DNA from: Pseudomonas sp. Seg1
Lineage (GTDB): Bacteria; Pseudomonadota; Gammaproteobacteria; Pseudomonadales; Pseudomonadaceae
DNA: 64,000 nucleotides
Assembly (NCBI RefSeq): GCF_018326005.1
Contig: NZ_AP021903.1
Location: 6,321,501-6,385,500 of the forward strand
Direction: 5' to 3'
Shown here: one piece after another, positions 9,034 through 17,877 of the stretch
How the letters are laid out: every line of letters begins with the position of its first letter
How positions within the stretch are numbered: position 1 is the stretch's first letter
Notes under the pieces: model-generated
Told to the model about the DNA's origin: nothing
What the model saw: only the letters and a program-made list of their open reading frames with translations
Databases searched by the model: none
Made by a program: the position numbers and the translations under genes

Positions 9034-9933
9034 ATGGAACGACAACTGGACGCTTACTGCGAACACCTGCGCAGTGAGCGGCAGGTGTCGCCGCACACGC
9101 TGTCGGCCTACCGCCGCGACCTCGATAAAGTCCTCGGCTGGTGCATCAAGCAGAACATCGGCAGCTGGGCCGCGCTGGATATTCAGCGCCTGCGCAGTCT
9201 GATCGCCCGCCTGCACGCGCAGGGCCAGTCCTCGCGCAGCCTCGCGCGACTGCTCTCGGCGGTGCGCGGGCTCTATCACTATCTGAATCGCGAAGGCCTC
9301 TGCGACCACGATCCGGCGACCGGTCTGGCGCCACCGAAAGGCGAACGTCGCCTGCCAAAAACACTCGACACCGACCGTGCATTGCAACTGCTTGAGGGCG
9401 CGGTCGAGGATGATTTTCTGGCGCGACGCGATCAGGCGGTTCTGGAGTTGTTCTATTCCTCCGGCCTGCGCCTTTCCGAACTGACCGGACTCAATCTTGA
9501 TCAACTCGACCTCGCCGATGGCATGGTTCAGGTACTCGGCAAGGGCAGTAAAACCCGTCTGTTGCCGGTCGGTAAAAAAGCCCGTGAAGCCCTCGAACAA
9601 TGGCTGCCTTTGCGGGCCATGACCAACCCGGCGGACGACGCCGTGTTCGTCAGCCAACAAGGCCGACGCCTCGGCCCACGGGCAATTCAGGTGCGGGTCA
9701 AACTGGCCGGCGAGCGTGAACTGGGGCAGAACCTGCACCCGCACATGCTGCGACATTCCTTTGCCAGCCATTTGCTGGAGTCCTCGCAGGACCTGCGCGC
9801 GGTGCAGGAACTGCTCGGCCACTCGGACATCAAGACCACGCAGATCTACACCCACCTGGACTTCCAGCACCTGGCGGCGGTCTACGACAGTGCCCACCCA
9901 CGGGCCAAACGCATGAAAGGCGATGATTCATGA
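9034..9933 (+). CDS. xerC: Tyrosine recombinase XerC
   Basis: A 299-residue site-specific recombinase that, with XerD, resolves chromosome dimers at dif during division. The N-terminal SAM-like core-binding domain covers residues 1-90. The catalytic set is complete: R146 (SSGLRLSEL), K170 (LGKGSKTR), H237 and R240 (HPHMLRHSF), H263 (LGHSDI) and nucleophile Y272 (QIYTH). Length is normal for XerC, and operon position after dapF/DUF484 is the classical one (the sss locus in Pseudomonas, needed for root colonisation phase variation). The next gene overlaps its end by 4 bp. Confidence 0.96.
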   Translation: MERQLDAYCEHLRSERQVSPHTLSAYRRDLDKVLGWCIKQNIGSWAALDIQRLRSLIARLHAQGQSSRSLARLLSAVRGLYHYLNREGLCDHDPATGLAPPKGERRLPKTLDTDRALQLLEGAVEDDFLARRDQAVLELFYSSGLRLSELTGLNLDQLDLADGMVQVLGKGSKTRLLPVGKKAREALEQWLPLRAMTNPADDAVFVSQQGRRLGPRAIQVRVKLAGERELGQNLHPHMLRHSFASHLLESSQDLRAVQELLGHSDIKTTQIYTHLDFQHLAAVYDSAHPRAKRMKGDDS

Positions 9934-10634
9934 GCATCCAGTTGATCACTTTCGACCTCGACGACACCCTGTGGGACACCGCCCCGGTGATCGTCAGCGC
10001 CGAAGCGGTATTGCGCGAATGGTTGAGCGAACATGCACCGAACCTGGGCGCGGTACCGGTGGAACATCTGTGGGCGATTCGCGAGCGTGTATTGGCAAAC
10101 GAGCCAGGGCTCAAGCATCGGATCAGTGCGTTACGCCGGCGGGTGTTGTTTCATGCGATGGAAGACGCTGGATACGCCCATGGCGAAGCCAACGACTTGG
10201 CAGACAAGGGTTTTGAAGTGTTTCTGCATGCGCGACATCAGATTGAGGTGTTTCCTGAAGTCGAGCCGGTGCTGGAGATTCTCGCCAATCATTACTCGCT
10301 TGGCGTGGTCACCAATGGCAATGCCGATGTAAGTCGGCTGGGGCTGGCGGATTACTTCAAGTTTGCGCTGTGTGCGGAAGACATCGGCATCGCCAAACCG
10401 GATGCCCGGTTGTTCCACGAAGCCTTGCAACGCGGTGGCGCCACGGCTGAAACAGCCGTGCATATTGGTGATCATCCGGGCGATGACATCGCCGGGGCGC
10501 AGCAAGCCGGGTTGCGGGCTATCTGGTTTAACCCGACGGGAAAAGTCTGGGAAGCGGATCGCCTGCCGGATGCAGAAGTTCGCAGCCTGACCGATTTGCC
10601 AGCGGTGCTCGCACGCTGGAATGCCCAGCACTGA
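9930..10634 (+). CDS. HAD family hydrolase (YigB-like phosphatase)
   Basis: A 234-residue HAD subfamily IA phosphatase. Motif I is FDLDDTLWD (nucleophile D9, acid D11), motif II VVTNGN, motif III lysine in [10 protein letters not shown], and motif [13 protein letters not shown]. The helical cap lies between residues 20 and 85. Homologues called YigB dephosphorylate FMN and sugar phosphates; the substrate here is not known. ATGA overlap with xerC shows it is the last cistron of the lppL operon. Confidence 0.9.
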   Translation: MSIQLITFDLDDTLWDTAPVIVSAEAVLREWLSEHAPNLGAVPVEHLWAIRERVLANEPGLKHRISALRRRVLFHAMEDAGYAHGEANDLADKGFEVFLHARHQIEVFPEVEPVLEILANHYSLGVVTNGNADVSRLGLADYFKFALCAEDIGIAKPDARLFHEALQRGGATAETAVHIGDHPGDDIAGAQQAGLRAIWFNPTGKVWEADRLPDAEVRSLTDLPAVLARWNAQH

Positions 10635-10653
10635 GCCTGAATTCACCTCATCC

Positions 10654-10748
10654 CCTGTGGGAGCTGGCTTGCCAGCGATGAGGCCAGCACATTCAACATC
10701 AATGTTGTCTGACAGGCCGCCATCGCTGGCAAGCCAGCTCCCACAGGG
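10654..10748. repeat. REP/BIME palindrome (GTGGGAGCTGGCTTGCCAGCG type)
   Basis: Facing arms CCTGTGGGAGCTGGCTTGCC and GGCAAGCCAGCTCCCACAGG, in the convergent gap between the HAD gene and sutA. Confidence 0.9.
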
Positions 10749-10782
10749 TCTGCATCGCCTTCAAATGTTTATTTCAGGCATG

Positions 10783-10811
10783 AAAAAGCCCGCAGCGACG
10801 GCGGGCTTTTT
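10783..10811. terminator. Bidirectional intrinsic terminator
   Basis: Stem AAAAAGCCCGC / GCGGGCTTTTT with a short loop, T-rich on both sides. It serves the convergent sutA and HAD-operon transcripts. Confidence 0.85.
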
Positions 10812-10831
10812 CAGCAAGCAAGCGGCAGGCC

Positions 10832-11158
10832 TCAGATAGGGCGGCTACCGTACTTGTTGTCCGGCTTCTTCGGAGGATCGGCGACCACGTTGGCCTCCAC
10901 TTCCTGCACTTTTCCGCCGCGCGACAGGAACTCTTCCATGGCCTTGGCCAGGGCGTCGCGTTCCTTGTTCTTGGCTTCAATGCTCGGCAACTCGTCTACC
11001 GACACCGCAGCCTTGGCTTTGCCTTTGGCAGCCGGGGCCGGCGTATCGTCACCGCCATCGTCGTCAGCAACGTCTTCCGCTGCTGCTTCCAGGCCTTCCT
11101 CGGCCTCGTCTTCGTCGCCTACTTCGAGGTCGTCGTTTTCCAGATCATCGTCGCTCAT
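10832..11158 (-). CDS. sutA: SutA, RNA-polymerase-binding transcriptional regulator
   Basis: A 108-residue protein whose C-terminal half (ELPSIEAKNKERDALAKAME ... VVADPPKKPDNKYGSRPI) matches the P. aeruginosa slow-growth regulator SutA as I remember it. The N-terminal half is an intrinsically disordered acidic tail (MSDDDLENDDLEVGDEDEAEE). SutA binds the beta subunit of RNA polymerase and tunes initiation, notably at rRNA genes, when growth is slow. Its place next to yjbQ and amtB/glnK is conserved. It ends at a strong terminator. Confidence 0.92.
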   Translation of the reverse strand: MSDDDLENDDLEVGDEDEAEEGLEAAAEDVADDDGGDDTPAPAAKGKAKAAVSVDELPSIEAKNKERDALAKAMEEFLSRGGKVQEVEANVVADPPKKPDNKYGSRPI

Positions 11159-11260
11159 GTTCTACCTCATGACTTGCGAAAAGCAGATTAGTTATAGACC
11201 AGCTTTGGCAACTGTCGAAAGTCGCCGTTAAAAAATCAGTAACCATTGGTGACCAACGGT

Positions 11261-11686
11261 TTATGCCCCTTCACCGTGCAAGGTGGCGAGGACTTTTCGA
11301 GCACCGCCATGATCACGGTGCTCGCCCAGATAAACGCCTTGCCAGGTGCCCAGTGCCAAACGGCCTGCCGAAACCGGCAGACTGATCTGACAGCCAAGCA
11401 CGCTGGCCTTGAAGTGCGCCGGGAGGTCGTCCAGGCCTTCGTCGTTATGCTCATAGCCGTCTGTTCCTTGTGGGATCAGACGATTGAAAAATCGTTCGAA
11501 GTCGCGACGGACCGCCGGATCGGCGTTCTCGTTGATGGTCAACGACGCCGAGGTATGCTGCAGCCACAAATGCAACAGACCGACCCGGCACTCCCTGAGT
11601 TCAGGCAGGCCTTTGATCAACTCGTCCGTTACCAGATGAAAGCCCCGGGGCCGTGCCCGCAGGGTTATCAGAGTCTGTTGCCACAT
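11261..11686 (-). CDS. YjbQ family protein (secondary thiamine-phosphate synthase)
   Basis: A 141-residue UPF0047/YjbQ protein. Hallmarks are [18 protein letters not shown] (the conserved HTSA-x-ENAD region) and the C-terminal [16 protein letters not shown] with metal-site histidines. YjbQ of E. coli has a weak secondary thiamine-phosphate synthase activity that can bypass ThiE; its real role is unclear. The ATG at 11686 (MWQQTL) is preferred to a longer frame because the family begins at this point. Monocistronic, between sutA and amtB. Confidence 0.88.
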   Translation of the reverse strand: MWQQTLITLRARPRGFHLVTDELIKGLPELRECRVGLLHLWLQHTSASLTINENADPAVRRDFERFFNRLIPQGTDGYEHNDEGLDDLPAHFKASVLGCQISLPVSAGRLALGTWQGVYLGEHRDHGGARKVLATLHGEGA

Positions 11687-11856
11687 ACAGTTCTCCGCAC
11701 GTTCGGGGCGCATTCTAGCGCGCTCTGGGAAAAAACAAAGGCCCTAATATTCCTGCAATCATGTAAGCCATTGCCCGCAGAAAAACACCCGTCGTAAACA
11801 CGACCAAAGGCGTACGAAAAATCCTTTCAGCTGTATCGTGATCGACAAATTCCAGA

Positions 11857-11882
11857 CAAAAAAATGCCCGGCGAACCGGGCA
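11857..11882 (-). terminator. Intrinsic terminator of glnK-amtB
   Basis: Leftward stem TGCCCGG-TTCG-CCGGGCA followed by a run of seven T residues, 21 bp past the amtB stop codon. Confidence 0.88.
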
Positions 11883-11902
11883 AGTTTTTTCAATGCGCGT
11901 AC

Positions 11903-13240
11903 TTACAAGTTGTAGCCGCGTTCGTTGTGTTGTGCCAGATCGAGGCCCACCGACTCTTCTTCCTCGGTCACACGCAGACCCATCACAGCATCCAGAACCT
12001 TGAGGATGATGAAGGTGACGATCGCGGTGTAGATCACCGTGAAGCCGACGCCTTTGCACTGAATCCACACTTGTGCGGCGATGTCGGTGACGGTGCCGAA
12101 GCCACCCAGCGACGGTGCGGCGAACACACCGGTGAGGATCGCGCCGAGGATACCGCCGATACCGTGCACGCCGAACGCGTCCAGGGAGTCGTCATAACCG
12201 AGTTTGCGTTTGAGGGTGGTGGCGCAGAAGAAGCACACCACGCCCGCCGCCAGACCGATCACCAGTGCGCCCATCGGGCCCACGGTGCCGGCAGCCGGAG
12301 TAATCGCTACGAGGCCGGCAACCACACCCGAGGCGATGCCCAGTGCGCTTGGCTTACCGTGAGTGATCCACTCGGCAAACATCCAGCCCAGTGCAGCAGC
12401 AGCGGTAGCAATCTGGGTAACCAGCATCGCCATACCGGCAGTGCCGTTGGCCGCAGCAGCAGAACCGGCGTTGAAGCCGAACCAGCCAACCCACAGCATC
12501 GCCGCGCCCATCAGGGTGTAACCCAGATTGTGCGGAGCCATCGGGGTGGTCGGGAAACCTTTGCGCTTGCCCAGAACCAGGCAGCAGATCAGACCGGCAA
12601 CACCGGCGTTGATGTGCACCACGGTGCCGCCCGCGAAGTCGAGCACGCCCCAGTCCCACATCAGGCCGCCGTTACCGGACCAGACCATGTGCGCGATCGG
12701 TGCGTAAACCAGGGTGAACCAGATGCCCATGAAGATCAGCATCGCGGAGAACTTCATCCGCTCGGCGAACGCACCGACGATCAACGCCGGTGTGATGATC
12801 GCGAAGGTCATCTGGAAGGTGACGAACACTGCCTCAGGAAACAACGCCGCAGGGCCGGTCAGGCTGGCTGGCGTGATACCCGCGAGGAACGCCTTGCCGA
12901 AGCCGCCGACAAAGGAGTTGAAGTTGACGACGCCCTGCTCCATGCCGGTGGTGTCGAACGCGATGCTGTAGCCGTAAATGACCCACAGGACGCTGATCAG
13001 ACCGGTAATGGCGAAGCATTGCATCATCACGGAAAGAATGTTTTTCGAGCGAACCATGCCGCCGTAGAACAGCGCCAGGCCCGGGATGGTCATGAACAGC
13101 ACGAGGGCTGTCGAGGTGAGCATCCAGGCAGTGTCGCCGGAATTGAGGACCGGGGCCGCCACTTCGTCTGCCGCCATTGCAAGGCTGGGCATTACGATGG
13201 ACAACAGGGCTCCTAGCCCTGCGAATTTACGCAGAGTCAT
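11903..13240 (-). CDS. amtB: Ammonium transporter AmtB
   Basis: A 445-residue Amt/MEP/Rh channel. A cleavable signal peptide (ends ...SLAMA, about residue 23) precedes the eleven transmembrane helices, as in other proteobacterial AmtB proteins. Family signatures include GLALFYGGMVRSKN and DFAGGTVVHINAGVAGL with the pore histidine. AmtB conducts ammonium across the inner membrane and is closed by GlnK binding. The start follows AGGAGAAAACAAT. It is the downstream member of the glnK-amtB pair, 38 bp after glnK, so the channel and its plug are made together. Confidence 0.97.
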   Translation of the reverse strand: MTLRKFAGLGALLSIVMPSLAMAADEVAAPVLNSGDTAWMLTSTALVLFMTIPGLALFYGGMVRSKNILSVMMQCFAITGLISVLWVIYGYSIAFDTTGMEQGVVNFNSFVGGFGKAFLAGITPASLTGPAALFPEAVFVTFQMTFAIITPALIVGAFAERMKFSAMLIFMGIWFTLVYAPIAHMVWSGNGGLMWDWGVLDFAGGTVVHINAGVAGLICCLVLGKRKGFPTTPMAPHNLGYTLMGAAMLWVGWFGFNAGSAAAANGTAGMAMLVTQIATAAAALGWMFAEWITHGKPSALGIASGVVAGLVAITPAAGTVGPMGALVIGLAAGVVCFFCATTLKRKLGYDDSLDAFGVHGIGGILGAILTGVFAAPSLGGFGTVTDIAAQVWIQCKGVGFTVIYTAIVTFIILKVLDAVMGLRVTEEEESVGLDLAQHNERGYNL

Positions 13241-13278
13241 ATTGTTTTCTCCTGGGGCGTTGGGGTTTGTGGCGGCGT

Positions 13279-14012
<734 letters not shown>

Positions 14013-14273
14013 ATGCTCGCGCCCAAAGACTTCCTCGACGCCCTGAGCGGCACCGCCTCCCGCCTGTTCAGCGGCGACACCCCGCTGCCGAAAGCCGAAA
14101 TCGAAAGCCAGTTCAAGATGCTGCTGCAGAGTGCCTTCAGCAAACTCGATCTGGTCAGCCGTGAAGAGTTCGATAGTCAGATGGTCGTGCTGGCGCGTAC
14201 GCGCGCACGTCTTGAGAGCCTCGAAGCCAAGGTTGCCGAGATGGAAGCGAAGCTGACGCCGCCAGCCGAATAA
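14013..14273 (+). CDS. ubiK: Ubiquinone biosynthesis accessory factor UbiK
   Basis: An 86-residue BMFP-family protein (formerly YqiC). The N-terminal half (KDFLDALSGTASRLF) is an amphipathic helix and the C-terminal half (RLESLEAKVAEMEAKLT) a heptad-patterned coiled coil that trimerises. UbiK binds UbiJ and lipid and is part of the soluble ubiquinone synthesis complex. Length and layout match the family. Next to the comM neighbourhood, as in other pseudomonads. Confidence 0.9.
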   Translation: MLAPKDFLDALSGTASRLFSGDTPLPKAEIESQFKMLLQSAFSKLDLVSREEFDSQMVVLARTRARLESLEAKVAEMEAKLTPPAE

Positions 14274-14548
14274 CCCCGTAATCCCCTGTGGGAGCTAGCC
14301 TGCTAGCGATTGAAGGTCGGCACGACCTTCAGCTTCATGTGTAGGAATTCACGCAGGCTGCGATCTTTTGATCCGCAGCCCTGCAACAATCACGGCAACG
14401 TCCTACACACTGCACCACCGCTGTCCGATTGCGCCGAAAAGCCCCGGTACCTAAGCTCACTCGATGCTGAATGTTCAGCACCGGGTTTGGCGACCTGGAT
14501 CGAATTCGACGCAATGCAACTAAATTCACAGAGAGGTTTTTTCTCTCC
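14274..14548. other. Intergenic region 3' of ubiK, palindromic repeats
   Basis: Holds a half REP element (CTGTGGGAGCTAGCCTGCTA at about 14286), a small palindrome AGGTCGGCACGACCT at 14316-14330, and a second repeat bounded by TGTAGGA (14339) and TCCTACA (14401-14407) that encloses GCAGGCTGCGATCTTTTGAT. No gene is supported here. Confidence 0.6.
14286..14312. repeat. Single REP unit
   Basis: One unpaired copy of the CTGTGGGAGC family with the inner palindrome GCTAGCCTGCTAGC. No facing copy follows, unlike the other elements. Confidence 0.7.
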
Positions 14549-14692
14549 ATGAGTTATGGCGGCTTTGCGTGGGAGACCTCAGGGTCTGCCGGTTTCGAAT
14601 TCACCGGTTCGCCAACCCGCGCATGGCTGCCACCCTTTTCGTTTGGCGACGAACAGAAGCAGTTTTCTTCACTTGAATTCGAGAACTGAACC
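14531..14692 (+). promoter_or_regulatory. Candidate structured leader upstream of the Bro-N gene
   Basis: A chain of short hairpins lies in the 160 bp before the Bro-N start: GAGAG-GTTTTTT-CTCTC (14531-14547), GACC-TCAG-GGTC, CCGGT-TTCGAATTC-ACCGG, and GGTT-CGCC-AACC. The density of compact stems is unlike other intergenic DNA here and suggests an RNA leader or protein-binding operator array. Inference from sequence only. Confidence 0.45.
14549..14689 (+). CDS. Possible 46-aa leader peptide upstream of Bro-N
   Basis: An open frame MSYGGFAWETSGSAGFEFTG... ends 3 bp before the Bro-N start codon, a spacing typical of translational coupling. GAGAGG upstream is inside a hairpin and 12 nt from the ATG, so translation is uncertain. 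The peptide resembles nothing I recognise. The same DNA carries the hairpin chain described separately, so it may be only RNA structure. Confidence 0.25.
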   Translation: MSYGGFAWETSGSAGFEFTGSPTRAWLPPFSFGDEQKQFSSLEFEN

Positions 14693-15214
14693 ATGGACGA
14701 AAACTACCTGACACCTAGCATCTTCACCCGCCACAAACTCCCCCTCCACGCCCTCCTCATCCAGAACCAACCCTGGTTCTGCGCCCGAGACCTGAGCCGC
14801 CTGCTGCACATCTACCTCAACGAACGCATGCTGCGAAAACTCGACCCCGACCAATACCAAACCCGCAAAACCTTGATCCACAACCAGATCGAAAACACCC
14901 TGCTGATCAGCGAATCCGGCATCTACGCCCTCCTCGTCTACCACTACTGCCCCGAATACCGAGCCCTGCGCGAATGGCTTACTCACCAAGTCATCCCCAC
15001 CCTGCGCGACATCCAACACCCCACCACAAGCGAACGCCCACACCTGAGCCTGCTCAGTTGGCCGGACATGACGTTGAGTTTGTTGCACTGGAATAACCAG
15101 CCGTGGATTCGGTTGCAGGATGTGCCGCTGATGGTCGTGGAACGGGAAAAGCCGAAACGCTCAGAGGCAGGACCTTGGTGGAAAAGGGCTACACGGATGT
15201 TGCAATCGCTATAA
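14693..15214 (+). CDS. Bro-N domain protein (phage antirepressor-like)
   Basis: A 173-residue protein. Residues 15-105 fit the Bro-N fold: LHALLIQNQPWFCARDLSRL, then ISESGIYALLVYHYCPEYRALREWLTHQVIPTLRD, the typical end of the domain. Bro-N proteins bind DNA and are common in phages and mobile elements, though many pseudomonads carry solitary chromosomal copies. The C-terminal 65 residues are not recognised. Codon use is odd: the first two thirds are very rich in C on the coding strand, while the last third favours G and T. The gene overlaps the convergent higA-like gene by 6 bp. Confidence 0.75.
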   Translation: MDENYLTPSIFTRHKLPLHALLIQNQPWFCARDLSRLLHIYLNERMLRKLDPDQYQTRKTLIHNQIENTLLISESGIYALLVYHYCPEYRALREWLTHQVIPTLRDIQHPTTSERPHLSLLSWPDMTLSLLHWNNQPWIRLQDVPLMVVEREKPKRSEAGPWWKRATRMLQSL

Positions 15215-15478
15215 ACCCGCATGCCTGATCTGAGCCCTGCGTAAATCGTAAGTCGACTGAAGATTCATCCAGAACTCAGGTGTAGTGTTGAAATGAATGG
15301 CAAGCCTGATTGCCAGATCGGCGCAGATCCTGAGCTGGCATTTCACAAGCTTTTCTATCTCACTTTCGGGCCATTTCGTGGGCATGGCCAGATCCATGAC
15401 GGTCATGCCCAGCGGCTCCATGAATTCTTTATTCAGAACCTCGCCCGGATGAATCGGGCGCATACCATTGCGGTCCAT
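15209..15478 (-). CDS. HigA-family antitoxin, apparently without HigB
   Basis: An 89-residue XRE helix-turn-helix protein with the HigA/VapI signature RPIHPGEVLNKEFMEPLGMT at the N-terminus and AIRLAIHFNTTPEFWMNLQ toward the C-terminus. HigA normally follows the toxin gene higB. Here nothing resembling HigB precedes it on the same strand (the 200 bp upstream has no open frame of that kind), so it is either an orphan regulator or a relic. The helix-turn-helix recognition region (VMDLAMPTKWPESEIEKLVKC) is somewhat diverged. The start has GGAGGCGAAAA. Confidence 0.8.
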   Translation of the reverse strand: MDRNGMRPIHPGEVLNKEFMEPLGMTVMDLAMPTKWPESEIEKLVKCQLRICADLAIRLAIHFNTTPEFWMNLQSTYDLRRAQIRHAGL

Positions 15479-15682
15479 TTTTCGCCTCCAGAGACTGCAT
15501 CGAGCGGCCAAACTGGAGCATAGGACACAGAGATACAAGACCGTCGAAAGCCTTTCGCCGGCGTCCTACAACTATTAGGGCATGGCCCTACAAAAATCAG
15601 CGTCTGCGCCTGATTACGCGACCTTTCCTCCTTGTACTACGGTGACCAGCGAAGCATCTGTCACCCGAAAAACGAGGCCTCA

Positions 15683-15880
15683 ATGAAAGACAAAAAGAGA
15701 AGGAAAAAGCTAGAAGAGATTGTTGGATATCACGCTGAAGCACTTCGGTTAGCCGGAGGTATTTCAGCCAATCAGCGTCGTTTTATTGAGGTAGCGGCCA
15801 AGTACGGTAAAGAACTCGAACCGGATGGTTGGTTGGCCGGGGGAGGAAGCCAAGTAAGAAATCCCGAAGAAGAAAACTAA
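15683..15880 (+). CDS. Small basic hypothetical protein
   Basis: A 65-residue protein with a highly basic N-terminus (MKDKKRRKKLEEIVGYHAEA) and a helical middle. I do not recognise the family. The start is the ATG after AACGAGGCCTCA; a longer frame from 15632 lacks a ribosome-binding site. It lies divergent from the HigA-like gene across a 200-bp region with the small palindrome AGGGCATGGCCCT, within an accessory patch between ubiK and comM, and may have been acquired with it. Confidence 0.5.
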   Translation: MKDKKRRKKLEEIVGYHAEALRLAGGISANQRRFIEVAAKYGKELEPDGWLAGGGSQVRNPEEEN

Positions 15881-16027
15881 TGTGGCGCCTCTACTGAACG
15901 TGGAAGGGCACCTTGGCAACATCCAGTGAAGGTTTACCCTCGGATCCGTGTCGCCTGGATTCGCTCTCCCAACTACCCTTAAAAAACCCGCAGGAAGCGG
16001 CTCCCCGATTCAGCTCAAGGAACGACC

Positions 16028-17521
16028 ATGTCCCTCTCCATCGTCCACAGTCGCGCCCAGATTGGCGTGGAAGCCCCCGCCGTCACCGTCGAAGTTCACC
16101 TGGCCAACGGTCTGCCGTCGCTGACCATGGTCGGCCTGCCCGAGGCGGCGGTGAAGGAGAGCAAGGATCGGGTGCGCAGCGCGATCATCAATTCCGGGCT
16201 GCAGTTTCCGGCGCGGCGGATCACTTTGAATCTGGCGCCGGCGGATCTGCCCAAGGATGGCGGACGGTTTGATCTGGCGATTGCCTTGGGGATTCTGTCG
16301 GCGAGTGTGCAGGTGCCGTGTCTGACGCTGGATGATGTGGAATGTCTGGGTGAGTTGGCGCTGTCCGGCGCCGTACGAGCGGTGCGTGGCGTGTTGCCCG
16401 CGGCATTAGCGGCGCGCAAGGCCGGACGGGCGCTGGTGGTGCCGCGGGCGAATGCCGAGGAAGCATGTCTGGCCTCGGGTTTGAAGGTGTACGCGGTGGA
16501 TCATCTGCTGGAAGCGGTGGCACATTTCAACGGGCACACGCCCGTCGAGCCTTATGTATCGGACGGCTTGATTCATGCCGCCAGACCCTATCCCGATCTC
16601 AACGAAGTGCAGGGGCAAATGGCAGCCAAACGTGCGCTGCTGATCGCGGCGGCGGGCGCGCACAACCTGTTGTTCAGCGGGCCGCCGGGAACGGGCAAGA
16701 CATTGTTGGCCAGTCGATTGCCGGGACTGCTCCCGCCATTGTCCGAATGCGAAGCACTGGAAGTGGCCGCCATTCAATCCGTCGCCAGCGGCGTGCCGTT
16801 GACCCATTGGCCGCAACGTCCTTTTCGCCAGCCACACCACTCGGCATCAGGCCCGGCACTGGTCGGCGGCAGTTCGAAACCGCAACCCGGCGAAATCACC
16901 CTGGCCCATCACGGCGTGCTGTTTCTCGATGAGCTGCCGGAGTTTGATCGCAAGGTGCTGGAGGTGCTGCGCGAACCGCTGGAGTCCGGCCACATCGTGA
17001 TTGCACGAGCCAAGGACCGCGTGCGCTTTCCAGCGCGCTTTCAATTGGTGGCAGCGATGAACCCGTGTCCCTGTGGATATCTGGGTGAACCAAGTGGCAA
17101 GTGTTCGTGCACGCCGGACATGGTTCAGCGTTATCGCAACAAGCTGTCGGGCCCCCTCTTGGACCGGATCGACTTACACCTGACGGTGGCGCGGGAGGCA
17201 ACGGCGCTGAACCCTGCGGTCCAGCCAGGGGAAGACAGCGCCAGTGCCGCCGCGCTGGTAGCCGAGGCCCGCGAGCGACAACAGAAACGTCAGGGATGTG
17301 CCAATGCGTTTCTTGATCTGCCGGGGCTGCGTCGCCACTGCAAGTTATCCACAACCGACGAGACCTGGCTGGAATCAGCCTGTGAACGACTGACCTTGTC
17401 GCTGCGCTCGGCGCACCGACTTCTCAAGGTCGCCAGGACGTTGGCCGATCTGGGGCAGGAAGAAAACGTCCGGCGCGAGCACTTGGCAGAGGCGTTGCAA
17501 TATCGGCCGGCAACACAGTGA
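16028..17521 (+). CDS. comM: ComM/YifB, Mg-chelatase-like AAA+ helicase
   Basis: A 497-residue YifB family protein. An N-terminal Lon-type S16-like domain (residues 1-165; KESKDRVRSAIINSG) precedes the AAA+ core with Walker A GPPGTGKT at 218-225, Walker B LFLDELPEF near 300, and the C-terminal Mg_chelatase_C helices. A zinc-like CPCGYLGEPSGKCSCTP sits after residue 345. ComM is a hexameric branch-migration helicase that helps integrate DNA in natural transformation; it is widespread in non-competent bacteria too. Well preceded by CTCAAGGAACGACC. Confidence 0.95.
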   Translation: MSLSIVHSRAQIGVEAPAVTVEVHLANGLPSLTMVGLPEAAVKESKDRVRSAIINSGLQFPARRITLNLAPADLPKDGGRFDLAIALGILSASVQVPCLTLDDVECLGELALSGAVRAVRGVLPAALAARKAGRALVVPRANAEEACLASGLKVYAVDHLLEAVAHFNGHTPVEPYVSDGLIHAARPYPDLNEVQGQMAAKRALLIAAAGAHNLLFSGPPGTGKTLLASRLPGLLPPLSECEALEVAAIQSVASGVPLTHWPQRPFRQPHHSASGPALVGGSSKPQPGEITLAHHGVLFLDELPEFDRKVLEVLREPLESGHIVIARAKDRVRFPARFQLVAAMNPCPCGYLGEPSGKCSCTPDMVQRYRNKLSGPLLDRIDLHLTVAREATALNPAVQPGEDSASAAALVAEARERQQKRQGCANAFLDLPGLRRHCKLSTTDETWLESACERLTLSLRSAHRLLKVARTLADLGQEENVRREHLAEALQYRPATQ

Positions 17522-17877
17522 GAATGACAGCGCTACTCGCAAATGGGCGGGGCAAAAAATAAACATCCGTGTCGATGGCCATAGACCGAGATGTGATATA
17601 ACGGCGACGCTCTTTTTATTAGTTATCCGTCCATCGTCAAGACATAGAGCATTTTTCAGCGTGAAAATGGAGGCTGGACATCATGGAGAAGATATCTATT
17701 GCTTATCGGGCAAAGCCGTCAATCAACCAGTGTAGTCATTAGTCAAGCCAAACTTGGCTTGCATGCGTTTACCTGGTCGTCAATTTAAATCCAGACAACT
17801 ACAAAGTCCTTGCCCAGCATTATTACCCGGCTTGACATCGACCTTATTTAAACAAACTTTAAAAGCGCAACTTCATA
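17522..17877. other. Intergenic region before the phosphoramidate operon
   Basis: 356 bp with lower GC than its surroundings and no credible gene. TTGACA at 17832-17837 is a good -35 box, but no convincing -10 box follows at the usual distance (AACTTT or CTTTAA at 17-19 bp). The first gene's start codon at 17878 lacks a clear ribosome-binding site. Confidence 0.6.

Noticed and set aside
11864..13216. 450-codon plus-strand frame over amtB
   Set aside because: Mirror of the AmtB coding sequence, His- and Gly-rich, no homology to anything recognised.
14640..14660. tRNA T-arm-like sequence (GGTTCGCCAACC)
   Set aside because: No acceptor, D or anticodon arms are found around it; it is one of several small hairpins.
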